Shown here one piece after another: positions 1-7,772 of a stretch of 64,000 bases of DNA. The DNA is from JBFEYJ01 sp041563315 (GTDB lineage Bacteria; Pseudomonadota; Gammaproteobacteria; Thiohalomonadales; Thiohalomonadaceae): assembly GCA_041563315.1 (NCBI GenBank), contig JBFFNE010000004.1, forward strand, positions 4,976-68,975, read 5' to 3'. Position numbers and translations under genes: made by a program. Under the pieces are notes generated by a model, which searched no databases, was not told where the DNA came from, and worked only from the letters and a program-made list of their open reading frames with translations. Each line of letters opens with the position of its first letter. Positions within the stretch are counted from its first letter, which is position 1.

Positions 1-1
1 T

Positions 2-505
2 GCGGAGCGCGGCCTGACCAACGAGGTATGGCATGAAATGGACCTCCAGTTGGGCAACTACGTGCGTGGCAAGTTCTGGGAGATCCTTATTGTCGGTGTG
101 GCCAGTTTTGTCGTGTTCGCGCTAATGGGGCTCAAGTACACCCTATTGCTGGCGGTTCTGGTAGGACTCTCTGTGGTCGTTCCCTATATCGGCGCGGCGG
201 TGGTCACCATCCCGGTGGCCTTGATAGCCTATTTTCAATGGGGGGGGGGCGCCGATTTTATCTGGCTGATGGTGGCTTACGGCATTATTCAGGGGCTGGA
301 TGGCAACGTGCTGGTGCCGTTGCTGTTCTCCGAGGTGGTGAACCTGCATCCAGTAGCAATCATCGTGGCAGTGCTGGTGTTTGGTGGGTTGTGGGGCTTC
401 TGGGGCGTCTTTTTTGCCATCCCGCTGGCGACGCTGTTCAGTGCCATTCTGCGGGCCTGGCCACGGCCTGGGCCAGAAGAGCCGGATGCGAGCGAGGCAC
501 AATAA
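2..505 (+). CDS. AI-2E/PerM family transporter, C-terminal part (cut by window edge)
   Basis: The reading frame is open from base 2 and continues through an ATG at 38, so the gene begins upstream of the window and that ATG is internal. The visible ~167 residues start with a soluble stretch ending in QLGNYVRGK, which is typical of the PerM/AI-2E exporter family just before its last membrane bundle. About four hydrophobic segments follow, with the family-like GGLWGFWGVFFAIPLA near the end and a short acidic tail. The protein sits in the inner membrane; members export small molecules or ions and the substrate cannot be read from sequence. A run of ten G bases at 240-249 encodes WGGG inside the membrane region. 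The gene faces the next gene head-on with only 17 bases between them. Confidence 0.85.
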   Translation, partial: AERGLTNEVWHEMDLQLGNYVRGKFWEILIVGVASFVVFALMGLKYTLLLAVLVGLSVVVPYIGAAVVTIPVALIAYFQWGGGADFIWLMVAYGIIQGLDGNVLVPLLFSEVVNLHPVAIIVAVLVFGGLWGFWGVFFAIPLATLFSAILRAWPRPGPEEPDASEAQ

Positions 506-522
506 TCGCCGCCGCTAGTTGA

Positions 523-909
523 CTAGTTGAGCTCGATGCGGTCAATCCGCTCCTGAACGACCCGCCACATCCCATCATCCTCCAGACGGAGATTGATCGC
601 CTTGTCGACCGTAATGATCTGGCCACGGTTGGACTTTATCGTCTCAATCACAGTAAACAGCAGGCTGTCCTCTTCGAATAAAAGGATATTAACCAGCCGG
701 TAACTGAGGCTGCGCAGCAGCTTCTTGTTGAATTCGTTGGAGCGACGCTTCAGCCACCCTGGATAATCAACGACTTTGACGCCGGGGAGGCCGAGAACCT
801 TCACCTGCCTGGAAACCAGGGCCATATGGGAATCGAGGTTCCAGGTTGCTGCGCTGAAGGCCAGTTCATCTAACCAGCGCTGCGCGATGTCTCGTGCCTT
901 GGTATGCAT
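523..909 (-). CDS. Hypothetical protein, about 128 residues
   Basis: I do not recognise this protein. The frame is open from 1080, but the first 57 residues are low-quality (rich in Asn, His and Cys) and the likely start is the ATG at 909, giving a protein that begins MHTKARDIAQRWLDEL. It is mixed alpha/beta with no signal peptide and no membrane segment. The second half (VVDYPGWLKRR, then NILLFEEDSLLFTVIETI and INLRLEDDGMWRVVQERIDRIEL) reads like a compact SnoaL/NTF2-like fold with a beta-sheet end, which is only an impression. It is divergent from pdhA, with about 240 bases between the two starts. No Shine-Dalgarno of good quality precedes 909. Confidence 0.6.
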   Translation of the reverse strand: MHTKARDIAQRWLDELAFSAATWNLDSHMALVSRQVKVLGLPGVKVVDYPGWLKRRSNEFNKKLLRSLSYRLVNILLFEEDSLLFTVIETIKSNRGQIITVDKAINLRLEDDGMWRVVQERIDRIELN

Positions 910-1081
910 CAGATTATTTTGGTTGTTATTGCAGTGATTGTTGATTGGGCATGGTATCCGGTTCTTCGCATGTCTGCAATTATATGTTTTTGCTGTTGTT
1001 TTTTCTATAACCGAGGAAAAGTGTCGGTTTTTTCTTGACCTTGGATGATGAAAGGTCGAACATATCGTCCTTTGCTGCATC

Positions 1082-1109
1082 GGTCCTCTATATTGTCATT
1101 CAGAGGACC
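1082..1109. promoter_or_regulatory. Perfect inverted repeat upstream of pdhA (possible operator)
   Basis: GGTCCTCT at 1082-1089 is matched by its exact reverse complement AGAGGACC at 1102-1109, with 12 bases between. A second inverted pair, ATTGTC (1092-1097) and GACAAT (1111-1116), interleaves with it. The pair lies 38 bases before the pdhA start codon, so it could be an operator for a pyruvate-responsive regulator or a hairpin in the 5' untranslated RNA. It does not match the E. coli PdhR site. The role is inference. Confidence 0.4.
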
Positions 1110-1146
1110 AGACAATTCATACACTAGCAGATTAGAAGGGAGCGCC

Positions 1147-2139
1147 ATGAACGCCGCTGACAAAAAACGGCTGCTGCGTGAAATGCTGTTCGCGCGCCGG
1201 TTCGAAGAACGCTGTTACGAAGCCTATGTTGAACGTAAGATAGGGGGGTTCCTTCATCTCTATCCCGGCCAGGAGGCGTGTGCTCATGGCGTGATGGAGG
1301 CAGCCCGGCCCGGTCATGACTACGTTATTACCGGTTACCGTGACCACGTCCATGCTATTAAGTGCGGATCTGACCCCAAGGCGGTGATGGCCGAGCTGTT
1401 CGGCAAGGAGACCGGCTGCTCCAAAGGGCGTGGAGGTTCAATGCATATCTTCGACGCCGAACACCGCTTCATGGGCGGCTACGCCTTGGTCGGTGGTCCC
1501 TTCCCGCTGGCCGCCGGCATGGCTAAGGCGATCAAACTCAAGGGAGGCGATGAGATCGCCATCTGCTTCCTTGGCGACGCCGCCAATAATCAGGGCACCT
1601 TCCATGAATCCTTGAACATGGCCGCCGTGTGGAAGTTGCCGGTGCTCTATGTGACTGAGAACAACCTCTACGGCATCGGCACCCGTATCGAACGCTCCAC
1701 CGCGGTGCATGATCAGTACAAGCGTGCCTGTGGCTATGATATTCCCTCTGCTCAGACCGATGGCCAGGATATCGATGAGGTCTACAAGGCGGCCAGGGTT
1801 GCCGTGGATCACGTGCGCTCTGGCAAGGGCCCGTACCTTTTAGAGCTGATGACCTACCGTTACCGTGGTCACTCCATGTCCGACTCCAATGTCTATCGCT
1901 CGAAAGAGGAAGAGAAAGAGTGGGGCAAGCGCGATCCGATTATCATCCTTCGTGATCGCCTGATCGACGCCGGCGAGATCAGTGAGGATGATTATAAGGT
2001 GATGGACAAGGAAATCATCGACGCGATCGAAAACGACATTATTCCTTACTGTGAACAGTCGCCCGAGCCCGACCTGAGTGAACTGGAAAAATATGTGTTA
2101 GCGGAAAATGATCCATGGGTCAAAGGGGGGGCGAACTAA
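1147..2139 (+). CDS. pdhA: Pyruvate dehydrogenase E1 component, alpha subunit
   Basis: Thiamine-diphosphate subunit of the heterodimeric (alpha/beta) pyruvate dehydrogenase E1, which decarboxylates pyruvate and acetylates the E2 lipoyl arm in the cytoplasm. The 330-residue length is normal for the family. Visible marks are FEERCYEAYVERKIGGFLHLYPGQEA at the N-terminus, the GCSKGRGGSMH loop, and the ThDP motif GDAANNQGTFHESLN...TENN at about residues 144-175. The start at 1147 is chosen over the longer frame from 1045 because an AGAAGGGAG Shine-Dalgarno precedes it and family members begin here. It overlaps pdhB by one base and should be translationally coupled to it. An acetoin dehydrogenase E1 is the alternative; the E2-E3 gene downstream favours PDH. 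Confidence 0.93.
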   Translation: MNAADKKRLLREMLFARRFEERCYEAYVERKIGGFLHLYPGQEACAHGVMEAARPGHDYVITGYRDHVHAIKCGSDPKAVMAELFGKETGCSKGRGGSMHIFDAEHRFMGGYALVGGPFPLAAGMAKAIKLKGGDEIAICFLGDAANNQGTFHESLNMAAVWKLPVLYVTENNLYGIGTRIERSTAVHDQYKRACGYDIPSAQTDGQDIDEVYKAARVAVDHVRSGKGPYLLELMTYRYRGHSMSDSNVYRSKEEEKEWGKRDPIIILRDRLIDAGEISEDDYKVMDKEIIDAIENDIIPYCEQSPEPDLSELEKYVLAENDPWVKGGAN

Positions 2140-3119
2140 TGGCTGAGCTGATGTATTGGGAAGCGATTCGACGCGCCCACGATGAAGAGATGGCCCGAGA
2201 TCCCCTGGTGATCTGCATGGGTGAGGATATCGGGGTTGCCGGTGGTACCTATAAGGCCACCTCTGGGCTCTACGATAAGTATGGCGAGGAGCGAGTGATC
2301 GATACCCCCATTTCCGAGGGAGGTTACACCGGTCTGGGGATCGGTGCTTCGTTTCTCGGCGTGCGGCCGATTATCGAGATCATGTCGGTCAACTTCGCCT
2401 GGCTGGCAATGGACCAGATGTTCAACTCCGCCGCCAAAGTCCGCTACATGTCCGGCGGCCAGCTTGAGGCTCCGGTGGTGTTCCGCTCCCCGGGCGGTTG
2501 CGCCCACCAGCTCGGTGCGCAGCACTCGGCACGCATGGAGAAGGTGTTCATGGGTATCGCCGGCCTGCGGGTGGTCACCCCCTCCAATCCACGCCAGGCC
2601 TACGGCCTGCTCAAGTCTGCCGTGCGCTGCAATGATCCGGTGTTCATCAACGAACACGAGTTGATGTACAACATGAAGGATGAGGTGCCTGACGAGGAGT
2701 ACTTCATGCCGCTGGAGGGCTCGGAGGTGGCGCGCGAAGGGGCCGATGTGACCCTCTTCGCCTACAATATTTCGGTGCACTGGTGCCTGCAGGCAGCCGA
2801 TGAGCTGGCCAGGCACGGCATCAATGCCGAGGTGGTCGACCTCTACGCCCTGGCGCCTTTGGATCGCGAGGGCATCAAGGCCTCCGTCGCCAAGACCCAC
2901 CGTGTGGTGATCGTCGAGGAGGCCGAAGCTCCGGTCGGCGTCGGCAGCGAGGTGATGGCGATCATCAATGAAGAGTGCTTCTTCGAACTGGACGCACCGC
3001 CGCTGCGCGTCTCGGCCAAAAACGTACCGATCCCCTACAACCGTGGCCTGGAGAAGATCTCCATCCCAACGGCGAAGGATGTGGTCAACGCTGTTTTGAA
3101 GCTGTTCGGTAAAAGCTGA
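2139..3119 (+). CDS. pdhB: Pyruvate dehydrogenase E1 component, beta subunit
   Basis: Partner of the alpha subunit; together they form the alpha2beta2 E1. The protein has 326 residues. It shows the family N-terminal MGEDIGVAGGTYKATSGL, the DTPISEGGYTGLGIGAS block, and the transketolase C-terminal domain from about residue 200 (NAEVVDLYALAPLDREGIKASVAKTHRVVIVEEA). The ATG at 2139 shares its A with the TAA stop of pdhA, and an AAAGGGGGGG ribosome site lies just before it, so this start is preferred to the ATG at 2115 within pdhA. A 226-base gap filled by a repeat element separates it from the E2-E3 gene. Confidence 0.93.
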   Translation: MAELMYWEAIRRAHDEEMARDPLVICMGEDIGVAGGTYKATSGLYDKYGEERVIDTPISEGGYTGLGIGASFLGVRPIIEIMSVNFAWLAMDQMFNSAAKVRYMSGGQLEAPVVFRSPGGCAHQLGAQHSARMEKVFMGIAGLRVVTPSNPRQAYGLLKSAVRCNDPVFINEHELMYNMKDEVPDEEYFMPLEGSEVAREGADVTLFAYNISVHWCLQAADELARHGINAEVVDLYALAPLDREGIKASVAKTHRVVIVEEAEAPVGVGSEVMAIINEECFFELDAPPLRVSAKNVPIPYNRGLEKISIPTAKDVVNAVLKLFGKS

Positions 3120-3332
3120 AACGCAAGGGGCGCAAAGACGCAGAGTTCGCAAAGGAACGGCGAGTCATGACCATGAGCTGTACAAGCCAACTCTGCTGCT
3201 GCAGCAATATTGTCGAAAAACATCAATGTGAAAACGCGAGGGGTGATAGGGGCAAAGTTGCCGGGCTTTATGTGATGACCAAGAATCCATTAATAGCTTT
3301 GCGTACTTTGCGTCTTTGCGCTCCTTGCGTTG
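3120..3332. repeat. Inverted-arm GCAAAG element, copy 1
   Basis: The left arm (3120-3154) holds GCAA/GCAGAG units at 3123, 3132, 3140 and 3149, that is every 8-9 bases. The right arm (about 3295-3332) is its reverse complement with few mismatches. The ~140 bases between the arms resemble neither of the other two copies (44647-44868, 55455-55619). It begins immediately after the pdhB stop and ends 13 bases before the E2-E3 start, so the whole intergenic space is this element. No open reading frame of note is inside. It is MITE-like in shape but has no clear target-site duplication. Confidence 0.8.
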
Positions 3333-3345
3333 AAAGATAAAAAAT

Positions 3346-6300
3346 ATGAGTGAAACCTACGTAATCAAAATGCCCCAGCTTTCCGACACCATGACCGAGG
3401 GGGTGGTGGTGAGCTGGGAGAAGCAGGTCGGCGACAAAATCGAGCGTGGCGATATCGTCGCCACGGTGGAGACCGACAAGGCGATCATGGATGTGGAGGT
3501 GTTCCGCGAGGGCTACCTCTCCGGTCCCATCGCCCCAGTGGACGCTACTATCCCCGTAGGTGAGGCGATAGCTTACCTGGTGGCTAGTGCCGATGAAGTG
3601 CAGACCGGTGAGGGTGAGGCGCCTGCAGCTACAGCGGCTGCCGAGCCCGTGCCCGCGGATTCTCCTGAGCCAGAGGTGGCCGCCGTTGGAGGGAATGTAC
3701 CAGTGGGTGCCAGCTACACCATCAAGATGCCACAGCTCTCCGATACGATGACCGAGGGCGTGGTGGTGAGCTGGGAAAAGGAGCTTGGCGAGAAGATCAC
3801 GCGCGGCGATATTGTTGCCACGGTGGAGACCGATAAGGCGATTATGGACGTGGAAGTATTCCGCGAGGGTTATCTCTCCGGTCCACGCGTCGAGGTCGAT
3901 TCAAGCGTCCCGGTAGGCGAGCCGATGGCTTTCCTGGTCGACAGCGAGGAGCAGGTGGTGAAGGAGTCCGCCACCGTCGGTACGGCAGGCGCAACAAAAA
4001 AGGCGACCCCGGTTGCGGCGCAGAAGCCCGCCGTCACGGCGCAGGCTGCAGCAACGGCTCCTGAGGCCGGTGATGTCACGCCGGCTGCGCGTCCTGCCAA
4101 CAAGCAGGCCACCCCCTATGCGCGCAAGCTGGCCGCCTCGCTCAACGTTAACCTGAACAACCTCCACGGCACAGGCCCGAACGGCGAGATCCTCGCCGAG
4201 GACGTGCGCAAGGCCCAGCCGGTGGCCCGTCCCACCGAGGTGGCCGAACAGGTACCGGCCCACGTGCTGCCGCATATTCAGGTGCCGGGTCACGGCCGGC
4301 CGATGAGCGCCATGGAGAAGGCGGTCTCCGCCTCCATGACCGCCTCGCTGACCATGCCGACCTTCCATGTCTCGATCAACGCCCAGCCCGATGCACTGAT
4401 CAAGGCGGCGAAGAAGAAGGGGGTCTCGGTCACCGTGGCCATTGCCAAGGCCTGTGCCGAGGCGATCAAAAAGCATCCCTCCATCAACTGGGCTTACCAG
4501 CCGGTGGACAAGCTGGTGGAGCGCGACAATGTCGATATCGGCATGGCGGTGACCGCCGATGGTGGCGGCCTGGTGGTGCCGGTGCTGCGCGGGTGTGAGT
4601 CCCGTCCGCTGGAGGAGCTCAACGACAGCTGGAAGGGGCTGGTGGAGCGGGCGCGCAAGCGCCGCCTCGCCCCCGAGGAGTACGCCAATCCCACCTTCAT
4701 GGTCTCCAATATGGGGATGTACGGCGTCAGCTACTTCGACGCCATTCCCACCCCTGGCACCGCCGCCATCCTGGCGATCGCGGCGGCTACCGAGCAGGGC
4801 ATGCCGTTGACCATCACTGCCGATCACCGCGTCGCTAACGGTGCCGAGGTGGCAGCCTACCTCAATACCCTGAAAGAGATGATCGAGCAACCCGAGAGCT
4901 GGATGGGTCCGCTCGGTCCGGCCATCCCCGAGGGCAACTGGGACTACGATGTGGTCGTCATCGGCGGTGGCCCCGGGGGCGAAGATTGCGCCCGCGACCT
5001 GGCCGGCCATGGCCTCAAAGTGGCGATGGTCAACGACGCGCCCTTCCCCGGCGGCGAGTGCCTGTGGCGCGGCTGCATCCCCTCCAAGGCGTGGCGCGCG
5101 GCGGCGGACCGCATCCGTGACCGTGCCCACGACGAGTTGCTGGGTATCACCGGTACCAACCAGCCGAAGACCGACTGGGGCAAGCTCGAGGCGCACCGCC
5201 GCGGTGTGCTCGAGGAGCGCGGCAAGATGGCGCTCAACACCGACAAGGGGGTCAAGATCAAGGTGATCCAGGGCTTCGCCTTCTTCGAAAGCGAGCACCG
5301 CCTGTTCATCGATACCTCCGGCAACAGCGATGAGCCCCATACACGCGCCCCGCTGGGTGGCGGCTCGAAAGGGGAGCACATCACCTTTGGCTGCGCCGTG
5401 ATTGCCACCGGTGCACCGCCCTTCGTACCGCCGATCCCCGGCGCCCGCGAGGGCGTGGAAGCCGGCGGTGTGCTCACCTCCGACACCGTATGGGGCCTCA
5501 AAGCGGTGCCGAAGCGGCTGGGCGTCGTTGGCGGCGGCGCCATCGGCATGGAGATGGCGCAGATCTTCCAGGACTTCGGCACCGAGGTGGTGCTGCTGGA
5601 GCGCCACGAGCGCATACTGGCCGAGGTCGAGCCGGAGATCGCCAAACAGCTCATTGCCGTGCTGGAGAACGATCCCAACCTCACCATCAAGACCAACGCC
5701 ACCACCAAGGTGGTGGAAGGAGAGGCTGGCAAGATGGAGCTGGTTTACGAGGATGGTGAGGGCGAACACCGCTTCGACTGTGACTATGTGCTGATGGCTA
5801 CCGGCAAGCGCCCGGTGCTGGATCCGCTCAAGCTGGAGGCCGCCGGTGTGGCGGTGGAGAACGGTGTGATTAAGGCCGATAACCGCTGCCGTACCTCGGT
5901 ACCGCACATCTTTGCTGTCGGCGATGTCATCGGCGGGCTGATGCTGGCGCATACCGCCGGTCAGCAGGGGCGTGTCGCCGCCGCTACGATCCTCGGCGAG
6001 GATATGGTCTATAACGAGTCCAAGGACTCGGGAGTGATCTTTACCCGTCCCGAAGCCGGCTTCGTCGGCCTCTCCATGGAGCAGGCCAAGGCCAAAGGTA
6101 TCGATGCGGCCGAAGTGAAAGTGCCGATGAGCATCGATGCCAAGGCGATGATCACCGGTGAGACTGCCGGGATGATCAAGATCGTCGCCGAGAAGGGGAG
6201 CGGGAAGGTCATCGGTGTGCACCTGCTGGCCGATCACACCGACACCTTGATCGGCGAGGCAGTGATGATGGTCGAGGGTGAGTTGACCCTGCAACAGGTC

Positions 6301-6396
6301 GGCAACGCCATTCATCCCCATCCGACCCAGACCGAGCTGTTCGGTGAACTGGCGCGGCGTCTCAGCTCGCGCCTGCGTCGCAGCAAGAAGAAATAG
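3346..6396 (+). CDS. Dihydrolipoyl acetyltransferase-dihydrolipoamide dehydrogenase (E2-E3) fusion
   Basis: One 1016-residue chain carries both remaining activities of pyruvate dehydrogenase: acetyl transfer to CoA and reoxidation of the lipoyl arm with NAD+. Domains in order are lipoyl domain 1 (about 1-80, lipoyl-lysine K45 in ETDKA), lipoyl domain 2 (about 122-200, K164, nearly identical to the first), an Ala/Pro/Thr-rich linker, a subunit-binding domain (about 255-290), the E2 catalytic domain (about 315-520, DHRVANG with His494), then E3 from about 533. E3 shows the FAD site GGGPGG, the redox pair C572/C577 in GGECLWRGCIPSK, the NAD site GGGAIG, AVGDVIGG, and the terminal HPHPTQTELF active-site His/Glu. 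The DHRxxNG variant, with Asn instead of Asp, is known in Azotobacter-type E2p. The frame is continuous, with no stop at the junction. It is the last PDH gene and is followed by a terminator. Confidence 0.93.
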   Translation: MSETYVIKMPQLSDTMTEGVVVSWEKQVGDKIERGDIVATVETDKAIMDVEVFREGYLSGPIAPVDATIPVGEAIAYLVASADEVQTGEGEAPAATAAAEPVPADSPEPEVAAVGGNVPVGASYTIKMPQLSDTMTEGVVVSWEKELGEKITRGDIVATVETDKAIMDVEVFREGYLSGPRVEVDSSVPVGEPMAFLVDSEEQVVKESATVGTAGATKKATPVAAQKPAVTAQAAATAPEAGDVTPAARPANKQATPYARKLAASLNVNLNNLHGTGPNGEILAEDVRKAQPVARPTEVAEQVPAHVLPHIQVPGHGRPMSAMEKAVSASMTASLTMPTFHVSINAQPDALIKAAKKKGVSVTVAIAKACAEAIKKHPSINWAYQPVDKLVERDNVDIGMAVTADGGGLVVPVLRGCESRPLEELNDSWKGLVERARKRRLAPEEYANPTFMVSNMGMYGVSYFDAIPTPGTAAILAIAAATEQGMPLTITADHRVANGAEVAAYLNTLKEMIEQPESWMGPLGPAIPEGNWDYDVVVIGGGPGGEDCARDLAGHGLKVAMVNDAPFPGGECLWRGCIPSKAWRAAADRIRDRAHDELLGITGTNQPKTDWGKLEAHRRGVLEERGKMALNTDKGVKIKVIQGFAFFESEHRLFIDTSGNSDEPHTRAPLGGGSKGEHITFGCAVIATGAPPFVPPIPGAREGVEAGGVLTSDTVWGLKAVPKRLGVVGGGAIGMEMAQIFQDFGTEVVLLERHERILAEVEPEIAKQLIAVLENDPNLTIKTNATTKVVEGEAGKMELVYEDGEGEHRFDCDYVLMATGKRPVLDPLKLEAAGVAVENGVIKADNRCRTSVPHIFAVGDVIGGLMLAHTAGQQGRVAAATILGEDMVYNESKDSGVIFTRPEAGFVGLSMEQAKAKGIDAAEVKVPMSIDAKAMITGETAGMIKIVAEKGSGKVIGVHLLADHTDTLIGEAVMMVEGELTLQQVGNAIHPHPTQTELFGELARRLSSRLRRSKKK

Positions 6397-6407
6397 TAGG
6401 AGTACGT

Positions 6408-6450
6408 CTCCCCCTGAGGTGAAACTTTTTGGGGTAGGGGAGTCTTTTTT
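6408..6450 (+). terminator. Probable rho-independent terminator after the PDH genes
   Basis: CTCCCC (6408-6413) can pair with GGGGAG (6437-6442), with further C/G pairing inside the loop. TCTTTTTTATT follows. It starts 12 bases after the stop of the E2-E3 gene. Confidence 0.55.
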
Positions 6451-6521
6451 ATTGTCTTCTTTTCTGCTGGGATGCTCGATTGGTTTCGGCAGTGCGATGA
6501 AAGGACGGGGTGCAGTTTGAG

Positions 6522-6551
6522 AAAAAAGCAGCCAGGTTGGCTGCTTTTTTT
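6522..6551. terminator. Bidirectional rho-independent terminator
   Basis: A perfect 13-base inverted repeat, AAAAAAGCAGCCA then TGGCTGCTTTTTT with a 3-base loop, lies between the convergent PDH and mrp operons. It has an A-run on one side and a T-run on the other, so it can serve both directions. Confidence 0.85.
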
Positions 6552-6616
6552 GTCTCGTCAAAATGCGTGGTCTGATTTAGTTAACCGAATGCATTTGGTG
6601 GTGAACACCAACGCGT

Positions 6617-6943
6617 TTAAAGCGGCTTTTCCTTTCCTCTGCCCAGGCGTTTCGTACCTTCGCCACGCAGGTGCAGCATGGCGCGGGCGATGAGGTAGGC
6701 ACTGATAGGCGCGGTTATGAACAGGAACAGGGTGACCAGTAGCTCGTGCAGGCTGAGACCGTCGCCGCTTTTGCTGAAGTGCAGTACCGAGGCGACAAGG
6801 ATACCGCCGACGCCGAGGGTGGTGGCCTTGGTTGGGCCGTGCAGGCGCATGAACAAATCGGGCAGACGGGCCAGACCGATAGAGCCTATCAGGGCAAATG
6901 TGCCACCAATGATCAGAAACAGGGAGATGAGGATTTCCAGCAT
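6617..6943 (-). CDS. mrpG: Mrp Na+/H+ antiporter subunit G
   Basis: Small membrane subunit of the multi-subunit Mrp (Mnh/Sha) cation/proton antiporter. The start at 6943 (MLEILISLFLIIGG) is chosen over the longer frame to 6991 because an AGGAG site precedes it. This gives 108 residues, normal for MrpG. Three hydrophobic segments are visible, with the family block LARLPDLFMRLHGPTKATTLGVGGIL. The C-terminal tail is basic. It is the last gene of the operon, 11 bases after mrpF, and is followed by the bidirectional terminator at 6522-6551. Confidence 0.92.
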   Translation of the reverse strand: MLEILISLFLIIGGTFALIGSIGLARLPDLFMRLHGPTKATTLGVGGILVASVLHFSKSGDGLSLHELLVTLFLFITAPISAYLIARAMLHLRGEGTKRLGRGKEKPL

Positions 6944-6954
6944 GTCGTTGTCTC

Positions 6955-7224
6955 CTATTCGATGATGTCGCCGCGCAACAGGTATTTGCACAGCGCAACA
7001 GTGCCGACGAAACCCATCATGGCGATGAGCAGTGCTGCCTCGAAAAAGGCAGTGAGATCGAGGTAAATGCCGAACAACACCAGCAGGGCGATGGTGTTGA
7101 TATACATGGTGTCTAGCGCGAGGATGCGATCGGGCAGCTCGGGGCCGCGCATCAGGCGCCAGAAGTTAAGCAGCAGGGCGGCAGCGATACAGATGAAGGC
7201 GAATGTGATGGCGGCGTTCAGCAT
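6955..7224 (-). CDS. mrpF: Mrp Na+/H+ antiporter subunit F
   Basis: An 89-residue subunit with three membrane helices. It carries the conserved RLMRGPELPDRILALDTMYIN motif after helix 1 and ends GTVALCKYLLRGDIIE. Length and motif fit MrpF/PhaF. It overlaps mrpE by 7 bases, so translation is probably coupled. Confidence 0.92.
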   Translation of the reverse strand: MLNAAITFAFICIAAALLLNFWRLMRGPELPDRILALDTMYINTIALLVLFGIYLDLTAFFEAALLIAMMGFVGTVALCKYLLRGDIIE

Positions 7225-7772
7225 TGTTCGGTGTCTCCCTGCGCTGCGCCCTTTCCGGGCTTGCGCGCTGATTCGTCCCCGGCGAATTGTTCGAAGATCT
7301 CCTTCAACGGTTTCTCGTAACGCTGTTTGATGTGAGCAATCTCTTCAGCCTCGTTTTCGATGTCGAGGGCGTGAATTAACAGTGTCTTGCGGTCCGAACT
7401 GAGGTTGGAGGAGACAGTGCCTGGCGTAAGCGAGATGGTGCTGGCCAGCACGCTGATGGCGAATTCGCTTTCCAACGTCAGTGGCAGGTGGATAAAACCC
7501 GGCCGTAACCGGCGCGTTGGACCGAGAATGAGCCTGGCTACCGTGAGGTTGGCCAGGCCGATGTCCCACAACAGTACGGCAATGTAGCGCAGCAGCCTCC
7601 ATGGGCTATGGACGTGGGGACGATCTGGCCAGAAGCAGGAAGTGAGCAGCGGCAGTATCACAGCGAGTACAGCTCCGAGTAACAGATGACCCGGTGACAC
7701 CGTGTTGACCAGCAGTAGCCAGACCAGCCACAGGAACAGACTGAGCAGGGGTTGGGGGAGCCAGTGTTTCAT
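7218..7772 (-). CDS. mrpE: Mrp Na+/H+ antiporter subunit E
   Basis: A 184-residue membrane subunit. Two hydrophobic segments lie near the N-terminus and a third at about 60-80. The family block LASTISLTPGTVSSNLSSDRKTLLIHALD is present. The cytoplasmic C-terminus is charged and longer than in Bacillus MrpE. The ATG overlaps the end of mrpD by four bases. Confidence 0.9.
   Translation of the reverse strand: MKHWLPQPLLSLFLWLVWLLLVNTVSPGHLLLGAVLAVILPLLTSCFWPDRPHVHSPWRLLRYIAVLLWDIGLANLTVARLILGPTRRLRPGFIHLPLTLESEFAISVLASTISLTPGTVSSNLSSDRKTLLIHALDIENEAEEIAHIKQRYEKPLKEIFEQFAGDESARKPGKGAAQGDTEQC

Noticed and set aside
2136..3152. Long minus-strand open frame (338 codons) across pdhB
   Set aside because: It is the shadow of pdhB; the composition (His/Gly/Asp rich, no domain) is that of an antisense frame in a high-GC gene.
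3901..6561. 886-codon minus-strand open frame across the E2-E3 gene
   Set aside because: Antisense to a clearly real gene with all active-site motifs; the protein has a His/Gly/Asp-rich, domainless composition.
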